Source of the DNA: Xanthobacteraceae bacterium
Lineage (GTDB): Bacteria; Pseudomonadota; Alphaproteobacteria; Rhizobiales; Xanthobacteraceae
Assembly: GCA_019746355.1 (NCBI GenBank)
Contig: JAIESC010000140.1
Coordinates: forward strand, 1-64,000
Direction of reading: 5' to 3'
DNA length: 64,000 nt
The notes under the pieces are model-generated. The model ran no database searches. It worked only from the letters and a program-made list of their open reading frames with translations, and was not told where the DNA came from. Both the position numbers and the translations under genes were made by a program. Positions 1 to 8,043 of the stretch are shown here, piece by piece; position 1 is the first letter of the stretch, and each line of letters begins with the position of its first letter.

Positions 1-476
1 GCGCCATGGTCCGGCAGCACGCCGCCGGAGCGCAGCCGGCGCACGGCCTCGGCCGCGTGCGCAATGCGGCGGCCGCGCTCGAGCTCGCCCAGGCGGTGGC
101 TCGCGCCGCCGACGTCGCGGCGCAGTCGGGCGATCTCCCTGGCGAACAGCGCCCTCGCCTCGCGGATCGCGTCGCGGTCGGCCTCCATCATGGCGATGGC
201 TTCGGCGGCCTCGGTGGCGAGCTCCTCGCGGCCGGCCGCAAGCGCCGCTGCCGCCCGCTCCTCCAGATCGGCGATCCGGGCGAGCGTCGAGTCGAGGCGC
301 TTGCCCTCGGCCTCGTCCTGGGCAATGGCAACCGCCAGCGCCCGTTTCGCCCGTTCGATCCCGGCCGCCGCATCGCGGATATGCTGGTCGAGGATCAGGA
401 GCGCGCCGCGGTCGGTCGCGTCCTGCTCGGCGGCGTGGACGGCGCCGCGTATCAGTGTCCAGAACGACTTGCTCAT
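1..476 (-). CDS. PspA/IM30 family protein, 3' part beyond window
   Basis: The reverse strand is open from an ATG at 474-476 to the window edge, giving 158 residues that begin MSKSFWTLIRGAVHAAEQDA and continue as a long charged, alanine-rich helix with heptad-like spacing (LDQHIRDAAAGIERAK...). This matches the N-terminal helix and hairpin of PspA/IM30, peripheral membrane proteins that oligomerise on stressed inner membranes. The family is usually about 220-230 residues, so roughly a third is missing. The gene is divergent from the TetR regulator at 587, and three identical-looking operators lie between them, so the regulator probably controls it. There is no sign of a PspF/PspB/PspC system in the visible part. 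Confidence 0.8.
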   Translation of the reverse strand, partial: MSKSFWTLIRGAVHAAEQDATDRGALLILDQHIRDAAAGIERAKRALAVAIAQDEAEGKRLDSTLARIADLEERAAAALAAGREELATEAAEAIAMMEADRDAIREARALFAREIARLRRDVGGASHRLGELERGRRIAHAAEAVRRLRSGGVLPDHG

Positions 477-494
477 GGCAGACTCCATGCGTTA

Positions 495-558
495 TGAACA
501 ACGTTCATATGTTGCAGCATCATTGAACAACGTTCAAGAGATTTGTGAACGACGTTCA
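495..558. promoter_or_regulatory. Three copies of a TetR-type operator
   Basis: The 13-bp sequence TGAAC-RAC-GTTCA occurs at 495-507, 524-536 (both TGAACAACGTTCA) and 546-558 (TGAACGACGTTCA), with start-to-start distances of 29 and 22 bp. Each copy is an inverted repeat with 5-bp arms and a 3-bp centre. They fill the gap between the divergent PspA and TetR genes, which is the expected place for the TetR protein to bind and repress both. Binding is inferred; the repeats are seen directly. Confidence 0.75.
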
Positions 559-586
559 ATATATCGCTAACGGCTTGAAAACCCTC

Positions 587-1195
587 ATGGATACGGCGAC
601 CCGGCGAGAGCAACTGAAGGAGGCGCTGATCGGCGCTGCCGCCCGGACGATTGCCGAACAGGGGCTGTCCGGGCTCAAGGCGCGCGCGCTGGCCGACGCG
701 GCCGGCTGCGCGGTCGGCGCGATCTACAACGTGGTCGCCGATCTCGACGAGTTGATCCTGCTCGCCAATGCACGCACGCTCGCCGCGCTGGAGCAGGCGC
801 TGACCGCCGCGGCGACGTCCGGCAAAGGCCCCGACTGGGCGATCGAGCAGCTGGTCAAACTGGCGCTGGCCTATCTCGAATTCGCGGCCTCGCACCGCAA
901 GCCGTGGCAGGCGCTGTTCGAGCACCGCCTCGCCGCGGGCCAGAGCCCGCCGGACTGGTATCAGCGCGATCTCGAACGGCTGTTCGGCTACGTCGAGGGC
1001 CCGGTGGCCGAGCTTCAGCCCGACGCGACGCCGGCGCGCCGCGCGCTGCTCGCGCGCTCGCTGTTTTCCGCGGCGCACGGGCTTGTGGCGCTGGGGCTCG
1101 AGGAGAAGCTGCAGTTCATCCCGCTGCCCTCGCTGCGCGAGCAGGTGACGACCATCGTCACCGCGCTGGGCTATGGCCTCGCCGGCGGCGAGTGA
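587..1195 (+). CDS. TetR/AcrR family transcriptional regulator
   Basis: This 202-residue protein has an N-terminal helix-turn-helix (residues about 10-55: REQLKEALIGAAARTIAEQG, then LKARALADAAGCAVGAIYNVV) and a C-terminal ligand-binding helical domain of the TetR_C_33/WHG kind (FEFAASHRKPWQALFEHR-like region). An upstream in-frame GTG at 545 exists, but the third operator copy (546-558) would then lie inside the coding sequence, so the ATG at 587 is the better start. It most likely represses itself and the divergent PspA gene. Ligand is unknown. Confidence 0.85.
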   Translation: MDTATRREQLKEALIGAAARTIAEQGLSGLKARALADAAGCAVGAIYNVVADLDELILLANARTLAALEQALTAAATSGKGPDWAIEQLVKLALAYLEFAASHRKPWQALFEHRLAAGQSPPDWYQRDLERLFGYVEGPVAELQPDATPARRALLARSLFSAAHGLVALGLEEKLQFIPLPSLREQVTTIVTALGYGLAGGE

Positions 1196-1236
1196 ACTCG
1201 GTGCACTCTGCCGCAGGGCTATCGCATGTGGCACGG

Positions 1237-1260
1237 CTCGGGTGGTGCGCACCACCCGAG
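1237..1260. terminator. Perfect 24-bp palindrome after the TetR gene
   Basis: Positions 1237-1260 form a perfect 12+12 palindrome (left arm CTCGGGTGGTGC, right arm its exact complement), with further imperfect pairing outward to about 1221 and 1275. It lies 41 bp after the TetR stop and 106 bp before the next gene. There is no T-run, so it is either a weak/Rho-assisted terminator hairpin or a dimeric-protein binding site. Confidence 0.45.
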
Positions 1261-1366
1261 TTGAGTCACGTGCTCTATTCCGGACGCGCAGCCCTGATGC
1301 CGGACGCGCTCTCCTGACGCTCCCGGCCGGCGTGATAACGTCGGGCAAACAAACGGGGAGGAATGC

Positions 1367-2143
1367 ATGGGAAGGGCAGCCGCCGGCGCGCGGATCGCAG
1401 GATGCTGGCTGGTCGTCGCGGCGCTGCTCGCTCCGGCGAGCGCCGCCGAGATCAAGGTCTTAAGCTCCAACGCCACCAAGACGCTGCTCGAAGACATCGC
1501 GCCGATGTTCGAGAAGGCGAGCGGCCACAAGGTCACGCTCGGCTTCGGCACCTCGCAGCAGGTGGCCAAGCGCGTCGAGGCCGGCGAGGCGGCCGACCTC
1601 GTGGTCATCACGCCGGAAGCGATCGACCGGCTGGTCAAGGACGGCAAGGTGGTGGCCGGCACCAACGTCGAGATTGCGCGCTCATTGATCGGCGTCGCGG
1701 TCCGCCGCGGCACGCCGCATCCCGACATCCGCACGCCGGAGGCGCTGAAGAAAACGCTGCTGGCGGTGAAGTCGGTGACCTTCTCCGCGCCCGCGACCGG
1801 CGCGGCGAGCGGCGTCCACACCGAGAAGATGTTCGAGCGGCTCGGCATCGCCGCCGAGATGAAAGCCAAATACGTGCTCGGCGACGGCAGCTCGACCGGC
1901 CCGATCGTGGCGCGCGGCGAAGCCGAGATGGCGATCCAGCAGATCAGCGCGCTGAAGCCTTATGGCGGCGTCGAGATCGTCGGCCCGCTGCCGGACGAAC
2001 TGCAGCTTGTCACTATCCTGTCCGCGGGCATCGGCGCGGCGGGGCAGTCGCGCAGTGCCGTTCAGGAGCTGATCCGCTATTTCGGCACGCCGGAGGCGAA
2101 GGCCGTGCTCGCGGCCAAGGGTCTCGAGCCCGGCAAAAACTAG
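1367..2143 (+). CDS. ModA-like extracellular substrate-binding protein
   Basis: A 258-residue secreted protein with a clear signal peptide (about residues 1-26, ending APASAAE). The mature part has the type 2 periplasmic-binding fold of molybdate-type binding proteins: IKVLSSNATKTLLEDIAPMFEKASGHKV, the hinge-region ADLVVITPEAIDRL and the C-terminal YFGTPEAKAVLAAKGLEPG. The upstream GGGAGGA (1355-1361) supports the ATG at 1367. No ModB or ModC partner lies nearby, and the anion-binding serines of true ModA cannot be assigned with confidence, so it may bind an organic anion. A shadow frame starting at 1363 is ignored. Confidence 0.75.
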   Translation: MGRAAAGARIAGCWLVVAALLAPASAAEIKVLSSNATKTLLEDIAPMFEKASGHKVTLGFGTSQQVAKRVEAGEAADLVVITPEAIDRLVKDGKVVAGTNVEIARSLIGVAVRRGTPHPDIRTPEALKKTLLAVKSVTFSAPATGAASGVHTEKMFERLGIAAEMKAKYVLGDGSSTGPIVARGEAEMAIQQISALKPYGGVEIVGPLPDELQLVTILSAGIGAAGQSRSAVQELIRYFGTPEAKAVLAAKGLEPGKN

Positions 2144-2225
2144 CACGTTCGATGCCGCGACCGACACGATCCCTCCCCGTCATCCTGAGGCGTGAGACAT
2201 TGGCCCGCTTCCAAAGCCTGTCCCG

Positions 2226-2332
2226 GAGCACTGGATGCCCCGCCTTCGCGGGGCATGACACCTGTGATGGGGCGGCATTTGCACCACCGTCATCGCCCGC
2301 GAAGGCGGGCGATCCAGTCTCACGGCGACAGC
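2226..2332. repeat. Palindromic intergenic repeat with two hairpins
   Basis: The 281-bp gap before the MFS gene carries two related hairpin sequences: GCCCCGCCTTCGCGGGGCAT near 2238-2257 and CGCCCGCGAAGGCGGGCGAT near 2294-2313, each a GC-rich stem closed by a short loop. Such elements are common between genes in Hyphomicrobiales. No coding potential is seen. Confidence 0.55.
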
Positions 2333-2424
2333 GGGCAGAGCAGGTGAATGTTCACACGCTCTCAGGTCGACGGAGATGGATTGGACCGCGTTGAACAATC
2401 GAAGCGAAACTTTGGGGAACGTTC

Positions 2425-3783
2425 ATGAGCGCAACATCGCCCGGCTCCGCCGACAACGTCGCCGCCCGCATCGAGCGGCTGCCGACCTCGTGGTGGCACG
2501 TCAAGACCCGCATCATCGTCGGCGTCGCGACCTTCTTCGACGCCTTCGACGCGCTCGCCATCGCCACCGTGCTCCCGGTGCTGGTGCCGCTGTGGAAGCT
2601 GACGCCGCCGCAGATCGGCGTGCTGATCTCTGCGGGCTTCCTCGGACAGCTCATCGGCGCGCTGCTGTTCGGCTGGATCGCGGAACGCTTCGGCCGCATG
2701 CCGGCGATGATCTGGTCGATCGCGCTGTTCGCGGTCATGAGCTTCGTCTGCGGGTTCGCGTGGGACTACAACTCGCTGCTGGTGTTCCGCCTGATCCAGG
2801 GCATCGGGCTGGGCGGCGAGGTGCCGGTCGCCGCGGTCTACATCAGTGAATTGACGCGGGCGCAGCATCGCGGCCGCTTCGTGCTGCTCTACGAGCTGGT
2901 GTTTCCGATCGGCCTCACCGCCGCGAGCCTGCTCGGGCTTTGGGTGGTGCCGCATCTCGGCTGGCAGTGGATGTTCTACATCGGCGCGCTGCCGGCGATC
3001 CTCGCGCTGGTGCTGCGCATCCTGCTGCCGGAATCACCACGCTGGCTTGCGGTGCACGGACGGGCCGCGGAAGCCGAGCAGGCATTGTCGCTGATCGAGC
3101 GTGAGACCGAGAAATCCCTCGGCCAGCCGCTGCCCCCGCCAAAGCCCGTGGCCGCCACGCACGACCGGCGCGCCTCGCTGGCCGACCTGTTCGGCGAACT
3201 CTACCTGCGGCGCACCCTGGTGGTCTGGGTGATCTGGTTCTCGGCCTACTTTGTCAACTACGGCCTCGCGATCTGGCTGCCGACGATCTACCGCACGATG
3301 TTCAAGCTGCCGCTCGACGTGTCGCTGCGCTACGGCCTGATCACCCAGGCGGTCGGCCTCCTCGGCACGCTGATCTGCGCCCTGACGATCGACTATGTCG
3401 GCCGCAGGCTCTGGTTCGCGGTGGCGTTCGCCTGCGCGGCGGCAAGCCTCGCGCTCCTGTCGCTCACCGCCAGTCCCTCCGCCGAGCACGTGCTGGCCCA
3501 CATGACCATCGCCTATTTCTTCGTGAGCACGATCAACATCGGCGTCTATCTCTATACGCCGGAGCTTTATCCGACGCGGGCGCGCGCGCTCGGCGTCGGC
3601 ACCGCCACCGCCTGGCTGCGCTTCGCCTCGATGATCGGGCCGACCGCGGTCGGGTACATGATCGCCGGCGGCATATCGTCGGTGTTCCTGTGGTTCGGTG
3701 TCGTCGCGGCGATTGCCGCGGTCATCACCGCGGCCTTTGCGGTCGAGACCAAGGGACGCGTGCTGGAGGAGGTTTCGCCTTAG
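2425..3783 (+). CDS. MFS transporter, sugar/aromatic-acid carrier type
   Basis: A 452-residue integral membrane carrier with about 12 hydrophobic segments. After the first helix it shows FFDAFDALAIATVLPVL, the D-F-D type helix-1 motif typical of aromatic acid:H+ symporters, then GWIAERFGRMPAM between helices 2 and 3 (the MFS signature loop) and LIQGIGLGGEVPVAAVYISE. A cytoplasmic loop of about 60 residues (PESPRWLAVHGRAAEAEQAL...) joins the two halves, as in the sugar porter/SV2 group. Substrate is probably an organic acid; that is inferred from the motif and from the catabolic neighbourhood. The gene converges on tctA. Confidence 0.8.
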   Translation: MSATSPGSADNVAARIERLPTSWWHVKTRIIVGVATFFDAFDALAIATVLPVLVPLWKLTPPQIGVLISAGFLGQLIGALLFGWIAERFGRMPAMIWSIALFAVMSFVCGFAWDYNSLLVFRLIQGIGLGGEVPVAAVYISELTRAQHRGRFVLLYELVFPIGLTAASLLGLWVVPHLGWQWMFYIGALPAILALVLRILLPESPRWLAVHGRAAEAEQALSLIERETEKSLGQPLPPPKPVAATHDRRASLADLFGELYLRRTLVVWVIWFSAYFVNYGLAIWLPTIYRTMFKLPLDVSLRYGLITQAVGLLGTLICALTIDYVGRRLWFAVAFACAAASLALLSLTASPSAEHVLAHMTIAYFFVSTINIGVYLYTPELYPTRARALGVGTATAWLRFASMIGPTAVGYMIAGGISSVFLWFGVVAAIAAVITAAFAVETKGRVLEEVSP

Positions 3784-3811
3784 AACAGCGGGCAAGGTGC
3801 GCGTTGATGCG

Positions 3812-3949
3812 CCCTCTCCCCTTGTGGGAGAGGGCTACGCTGTGCTTGCAACGAACTCCTTCGGGTGAGGGGTTTGCGCGACGAAACGCCCCTCACCCAT
3901 TCTTTGTTACAGAACCGCTGCGGCTGCCCTCTCCCACAAGGGGAGAGGG
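3812..3949. repeat. Inverted repeat pair between convergent genes
   Basis: A 23-nt self-complementary sequence at 3812-3834 (arms CCCTCTCCC and GGGAGAGGG) reappears as its exact reverse complement at 3927-3949. Together they bound a 138-bp palindromic element in the gap between the convergent MFS and tctA genes. The same GC-rich stem family occurs at about 6058-6191 and 13826-13930. It could act as a two-way transcription stop, though no T-run follows either stem. Confidence 0.65.
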
Positions 3950-3978
3950 CACAACAACCGCGACCTGGACTCTCTATC

Positions 3979-5481
3979 TCACCCCTGAAACACCTCCTCG
4001 CGCTTGCCGCGGATGAACGGCAGGACGAGGATCAGGAGCAGCAGCGCCGCCGCGATCAGGAGGCCGAGGCTGATCGGCCGGTGGAGGAAGATCATCGGAT
4101 CGCCGCCGGAGATTTTCATCGCGCGGCGGAGGTTCTCCTCCATCAGCGGCCCGAGCACGAAGCCCAGGATCATCGGCGCCGGCTCGCATTCGAGCTTCAT
4201 CAGCACGAAGCCGACGACGCCGAAGAACGCGGCGATGATCACCGCCGAGTAGCTGTTGTTCACGGTGTAGACGCCGATGGCGCAGAACAGCAGGACCGCG
4301 AGATAGAGGAAGCGATACGGCACCTTCAGAAGCTGCACCCAGATGCCGATCAGCGGCAGATTGATGATGACCAGCATCAGGTTGCCGATCCACATCGACG
4401 CGATCATGCCCCAGAACAGCGTCGGCCGCTCGGTCATGATCTGCGGCCCGGGCTGGATGCCGTGAATGGTCAGCGCGCCGATCATCAGCGCCATCACCGC
4501 GTTGCCGGGGATGCCGAGCGTCAGCATCGGGATGAACGAGGTCTGCGCGCCGGCGTTGTTGGCCGATTCCGGCGCGGCCACGCCCTCCACCGCGCCGCGG
4601 CCGAAGCGCTCGGGCTCGTTCGACGACTTCTTCTCCAGCGCATAGGCGGCAAACGAGCTCAGTGTCGCGCCACCGCCCGGCAGCACGCCGAGGATCGAAC
4701 CGAGCGCGGTGCCACGCAGCACCGCCCGCCACGAGCGCCGGACGTCGTCGCCGGTCGGCCACAGCCGGGTGATCCGCTGCGTCACCACCGCGCGCTGCTC
4801 GGCGGGCCGCGCCAGGTTCGAGATGATCTCGCCGATGCCGAACAGGCCGATGGCGAGCGTCGCCACGTCGACGCCGTCGATCAGCTCGCGGATGCCGAAG
4901 GTGAAACGTTGGCCGCCGGTGTTGCCGTCGGTGCCGACGAGGCCGATCAGCAGGCCCATGACGATCATGGCGATCGCCTTCAGCACCGAGCCGTGCGCCA
5001 GCACCACCGCGGCGATCAGGCCGAGCAGCATCAGCGAGAAATATTCCGGCGCACCGAACGACTGGCCGATGCGCGACAACGGCGGCGCGAAGCCGGCGAT
5101 CAGGAAGGTCGCGATGGTGCCGGCGAAGAACGAGGCGATGGCGGCGACCGCAAGCGCAGCTCCTGCGCGGCCGTTCCGCGCCATCTGGTGGCCGTCGAGG
5201 CAGGTGACGACCGACGAGGTCTCGCCCGGCAGGTTGACCAGGATCGCCGTGGTCGAGCCGCCATACTGCGCACCGTAGAAGATGCCGGCGAGCATGATCA
5301 GCCCCGACACCGGCTCGAGGTGGAAGGTAAGCGGCAGCAGCATGGCGATGGTGGCGATCGGGCCGATGCCCGGCAGGACGCCGATCAGCGTGCCGACCAT
5401 CGCGCCGAGAAACGCAAACGCCAGGTTGGCCGGCGTCAGCGCCACGCCAAATCCAAGGGCCAGGTGATTGAAAAACTCCAT
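3979..5481 (-). CDS. Tripartite tricarboxylate transporter, large membrane subunit TctA
   Basis: A 500-residue polytopic membrane protein. The N-terminus has the family hallmark GTLIGVLPGIGPIATIAMLLP, and a second, related motif (LGSILGVLPGGGATLSSFAAY) lies near residue 320, the internal repeat expected for TctA. FYGAQYGGSTTAILVNLPGE is also characteristic. It forms the channel of the TTT system with TctB (ending four bases upstream), energised by an ion gradient and fed by Bug receptors. This is the only TctAB pair in the window although nine TctC/Bug-type receptors are present, so it may serve several of them. Confidence 0.92.
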   Translation of the reverse strand: MEFFNHLALGFGVALTPANLAFAFLGAMVGTLIGVLPGIGPIATIAMLLPLTFHLEPVSGLIMLAGIFYGAQYGGSTTAILVNLPGETSSVVTCLDGHQMARNGRAGAALAVAAIASFFAGTIATFLIAGFAPPLSRIGQSFGAPEYFSLMLLGLIAAVVLAHGSVLKAIAMIVMGLLIGLVGTDGNTGGQRFTFGIRELIDGVDVATLAIGLFGIGEIISNLARPAEQRAVVTQRITRLWPTGDDVRRSWRAVLRGTALGSILGVLPGGGATLSSFAAYALEKKSSNEPERFGRGAVEGVAAPESANNAGAQTSFIPMLTLGIPGNAVMALMIGALTIHGIQPGPQIMTERPTLFWGMIASMWIGNLMLVIINLPLIGIWVQLLKVPYRFLYLAVLLFCAIGVYTVNNSYSAVIIAAFFGVVGFVLMKLECEPAPMILGFVLGPLMEENLRRAMKISGGDPMIFLHRPISLGLLIAAALLLLILVLPFIRGKREEVFQG

Positions 5482-5485
5482 GCCG

Positions 5486-5974
5486 CTACCAGTCCGGCCA
5501 GACCGGAATGGTCAGCCCGAGCCCCGCGATGAAGATGCCCCACGACAGCGCGATCAACACCAGCGCCGCGATCGCCGTCTCCAGCGGCCGCAGCGCCCTG
5601 GTCGCGAGCGCGCCGATGCCGGTGAGCAGCACGATCGCCAGCACCAGGCCAAGCCGCTCGATGCTGAGCGCGAACGCGACGATCGCCAGGGTGACGGCAA
5701 GCGTGGCCCGCAGGCCGGCCACCGACGGCCGCACCGGCGGCGCCTTCTCGCGCAGCCCCTGCACCAGCACGATCGCGCCGAGCCCCATCAGCATCCAGCA
5801 CAGAAGCCGCGGCACATAGCCGGTGCCCATGCGCAGCGCCGTGCCGACCGGATAGTCGCGGGAGATCCAGAGCCCGAGGGCCGCGACGGCGATGAACAGC
5901 AGGCCCGACAGCACGTCGGCGCGGGCGAGCGTGTCCCGGGCGCTGGTGGTTGCGGGGCGCGGCGCGTCGGTCAC
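5486..5974 (-). CDS. Tripartite tricarboxylate transporter, small membrane subunit TctB
   Basis: A 162-residue protein with four hydrophobic segments (LSGLLFIAVAALGLWIS, YVPRLLCWMLMGLGAIVLV, ATLAVTLAIVAFALSI, and a C-terminal pair around LVLIALSWGIFIAGLGLTIPVWP). The layout, the conserved GTALRMGTGYVPR segment and the position directly before tctA identify it as TctB. It starts with GTG. TctB and TctA are co-transcribed with a 4-bp gap. Confidence 0.9.
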   Translation of the reverse strand: MTDAPRPATTSARDTLARADVLSGLLFIAVAALGLWISRDYPVGTALRMGTGYVPRLLCWMLMGLGAIVLVQGLREKAPPVRPSVAGLRATLAVTLAIVAFALSIERLGLVLAIVLLTGIGALATRALRPLETAIAALVLIALSWGIFIAGLGLTIPVWPDW

Positions 5975-6057
5975 GTTGCTGAACTTTCCATACGACGGCT
6001 CCGCTCCCCCCTCTGCTGCCGCGGGGCAATCGCAATTGGCGCAACCCGGGCGGTGCG

Positions 6058-6191
6058 CTCCCTCTCCCGCATAGCCCGTCGAAGACGGGCGTAAACGCCC
6101 TTTCGCTGGGGGAGGGTTGGGGAGGGGGAAGCGGCATTCACTGAATACGCGGCGCCCCCTCCCTGTCCCTCCCCCGCAAGCGGGAGAGGGG
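6058..6191. repeat. Palindromic intergenic element carrying the 33-nt module
   Basis: A 134-bp GC-rich element with pairing CCCTCTCC / GGAGGG-type arms. Its right half (around 6156-6190) closely matches the right half of the element at 13826-13930, including CCCTCCCTGTCCCTCCCCCG. Its left arm is interrupted by a 33-nt module at 6071-6103 (two alternative hairpins: GCCCGTC-GAA-GACGGGC and GGGCGT-AA-ACGCCC). The same module occurs at 12441-12473 and 48225-48257. Confidence 0.65.
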
Positions 6192-6227
6192 ACGCTGTGG
6201 CACCGCGCGCGCCTAACGCAACCATCC

Positions 6228-7916
6228 TCATTGCGAACCCTTCGGGATCACCGGCAGCAGCAGATACGACTCATACTCCCCGCCCGCGTAAATCGTATTG
6301 GCGCCGGTGTTGTAGTCGGCGTGATAGTGCAGGTAGCCCTGGCTGCCGACGCCGTCGCGCGGCTGCACGTCGAGCTGGATGCGGTGGCCTTTGGCGAACA
6401 CCATCGAGGTCGGCCAGATCTCGACGTCGACCTTGACGATCTCGCCGGGCTTGAGGAACTGCCGCCGCGTGTGCTTGTGATACGGCCGGTGCGGCAATGA
6501 CCGCTCCGGATCGAGCTCGCGGTGCGAGGCGCGCAGCCAGCCTTTCGCCACCGGCACCGGCGAGCCCTGCTGGCCGGTTTCCATGACCTCGTTGCCGTCG
6601 GCGTCGAAGTGGCGGAGCGTCAGGAACAGGTCCATGTCCTCGGTCTCGCTCGACACATAGAACGTCGCGGCGAGCGGCCCGGTGATCTCGACCGCCTCGG
6701 CAAGCGGCGGCGTGGAGAGCGCGATGCCCATGCCGGGCTTGATGCCGCCACCCATCACCTGCGACGAGGCTGCCGAGGTCGAGCCCATGGTGCCGAGGCC
6801 GAACGACGGATAGGTGCAGGAGCCCGCTTTCGCCGGCTTCTCCTTGGTGAGCGCACCGGTGCGCGGCTCCTGCCCGGCGGCCGCGCCCGAGACATCGAAG
6901 TAGTACCTGGTCCATTGCGTGCGCTGGAGCGGCCATTCGTGCTCGTGGCGCCACTCGATCTTGTCCTTGCCGTGCCGGATCGCGAGCTTGACCGGCGGCT
7001 CGTCCATCACGCCGTTGTCGATGCCCTTCAGCCAATAGTCGAAGAAGCGGATCTGATCGCGCTTGGCCTCCTCGGTGTAGAACGGATGCACGTGCGAGCC
7101 GGTGTGGATGCGGAGCTTCTTGTGCTTCGCCTTCGAGCGCATGAAGGCTTCGGTGTTGCCGCGCAGATGCAGCCCGAAGCCGGTCCAGTTGCCGACCGAG
7201 AGGAACGGCACGGTGACGCGGTCCCACTGCGCCTGGGCGCCCGCAAGCACGCCGCTGTCGAGATTGTGGTGCATCCAGTGCCACAGCGTGTTGACCATCC
7301 AGCCGTCCGGCTGATGCTGCGCCGCGCGGCCCATCACATGATGCATGGTGTGCGCGGTGATCCAGTTGGTCATGAACACGCTCAGGATGCCACCGTGGAA
7401 CAGCGCGTCGCGGTAGATGTCGGCGAAGCCCTCCCAGGGAATGATCGCCTTCAATGACGGCGGCTGAAGGTTGGCGACGAACCACTGGTTGATGGCGAAA
7501 TAGGAAATGCCCGACAGCCCGACCTTGCCGTTGCACCAGGGCTGCGCCGCGGCCCATTCGATGGCGTCATAGAAATCGATCGCCTCGGCGAGCGACCACG
7601 GCTCGCACTGGCCCGGCGACTTGCCGGAGCCGCGGCCGTCGACGCGCACCGCGGCGTAGCCGCGCGGCACCCACCATTCCGGCGTCACGGTCTCCCAGTT
7701 CATGTTGGGCGTGGCTTTTTCCTCGAGGTTCGCCGGCGGCACCCAGAGCTTGTCCTTCTGATACGGGCCGAGATTGAGGATCGCCGGAAACTTGCCGGCG
7801 TCGTCCGGCCGGAACACGTCGGCTTTCAATTTGGCGCCGTCGCGCATCGGCACGTCGACGTCTCTTTCGATCTTGAGCTTGTAGGCGGTGGCGGCGGGTT
7901 TGACTTCGACGTTCAT
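6228..7916 (-). CDS. CocE/NonD family hydrolase (S15-type alpha/beta hydrolase)
   Basis: A 562-residue protein with the N-terminal Xaa-Pro dipeptidyl-peptidase-like alpha/beta-hydrolase domain (VPMRDGAKLKADVFRPDDAGKFPAIL...) and the C-terminal jelly-roll domain (about residue 380 onward, ending in KGHRIQLDVQPRDG and a YLLLPVIPK tail). The predicted nucleophile is Ser138 in GLSGISYF, and DGRGSGKSPG precedes it as in the family. No signal peptide is seen, so it is probably cytoplasmic. Members hydrolyse esters or amides such as cocaine or glutaryl-7-ACA. The gene is followed on the same strand by the TctBA pair and preceded by four Bug genes, suggesting it acts on an imported ester or amide. 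Confidence 0.85.
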   Translation of the reverse strand: MNVEVKPAATAYKLKIERDVDVPMRDGAKLKADVFRPDDAGKFPAILNLGPYQKDKLWVPPANLEEKATPNMNWETVTPEWWVPRGYAAVRVDGRGSGKSPGQCEPWSLAEAIDFYDAIEWAAAQPWCNGKVGLSGISYFAINQWFVANLQPPSLKAIIPWEGFADIYRDALFHGGILSVFMTNWITAHTMHHVMGRAAQHQPDGWMVNTLWHWMHHNLDSGVLAGAQAQWDRVTVPFLSVGNWTGFGLHLRGNTEAFMRSKAKHKKLRIHTGSHVHPFYTEEAKRDQIRFFDYWLKGIDNGVMDEPPVKLAIRHGKDKIEWRHEHEWPLQRTQWTRYYFDVSGAAAGQEPRTGALTKEKPAKAGSCTYPSFGLGTMGSTSAASSQVMGGGIKPGMGIALSTPPLAEAVEITGPLAATFYVSSETEDMDLFLTLRHFDADGNEVMETGQQGSPVPVAKGWLRASHRELDPERSLPHRPYHKHTRRQFLKPGEIVKVDVEIWPTSMVFAKGHRIQLDVQPRDGVGSQGYLHYHADYNTGANTIYAGGEYESYLLLPVIPKGSQ

Positions 7917-7938
7917 TGCTGATTCTCGCTATTGCCAC

Positions 7939-8027
7939 CGTCATGGCCGGGCTCGTCCCGGCCATCCCGCTTAGGGAGGCGCGGTGCCAGCCTAAGCGGG
8001 ATGCCCGGCACAAGGCCGGGCATGACG
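7939..8027. repeat. 89-bp direct repeat, copy 1
   Basis: This 89-bp unit begins CGTCATGGCCGGGCTCGTCC and ends GGCCGGGCATGACG. Nearly the same unit, in the same orientation and of the same length, occurs at 9050-9138. Within it are several short inverted repeats (CATGGCCGGG/CCCGGCCAT, CCCGCTTAGG/CCTAAGCGGG, ATGCCCGGC/GCCGGGCAT). The two copies flank the Bug gene at 8044-9027. Confidence 0.8.
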
Positions 8028-8043
8028 TGGAGAGATTGTCACA

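Noticed and set aside
3812..3949. Inverted repeats read as ends of an insertion sequence.
   Set aside because: The 138-bp element has no open frame for a transposase and belongs to the palindromic repeat family seen elsewhere in the window.
3865..5532. Forward-strand open frame of 555 codons opposite tctA.
   Set aside because: Product is a low-complexity Arg/Asp/Glu/His string, typical of the antisense of a GC-rich membrane protein gene; tctA on the reverse strand is certain.
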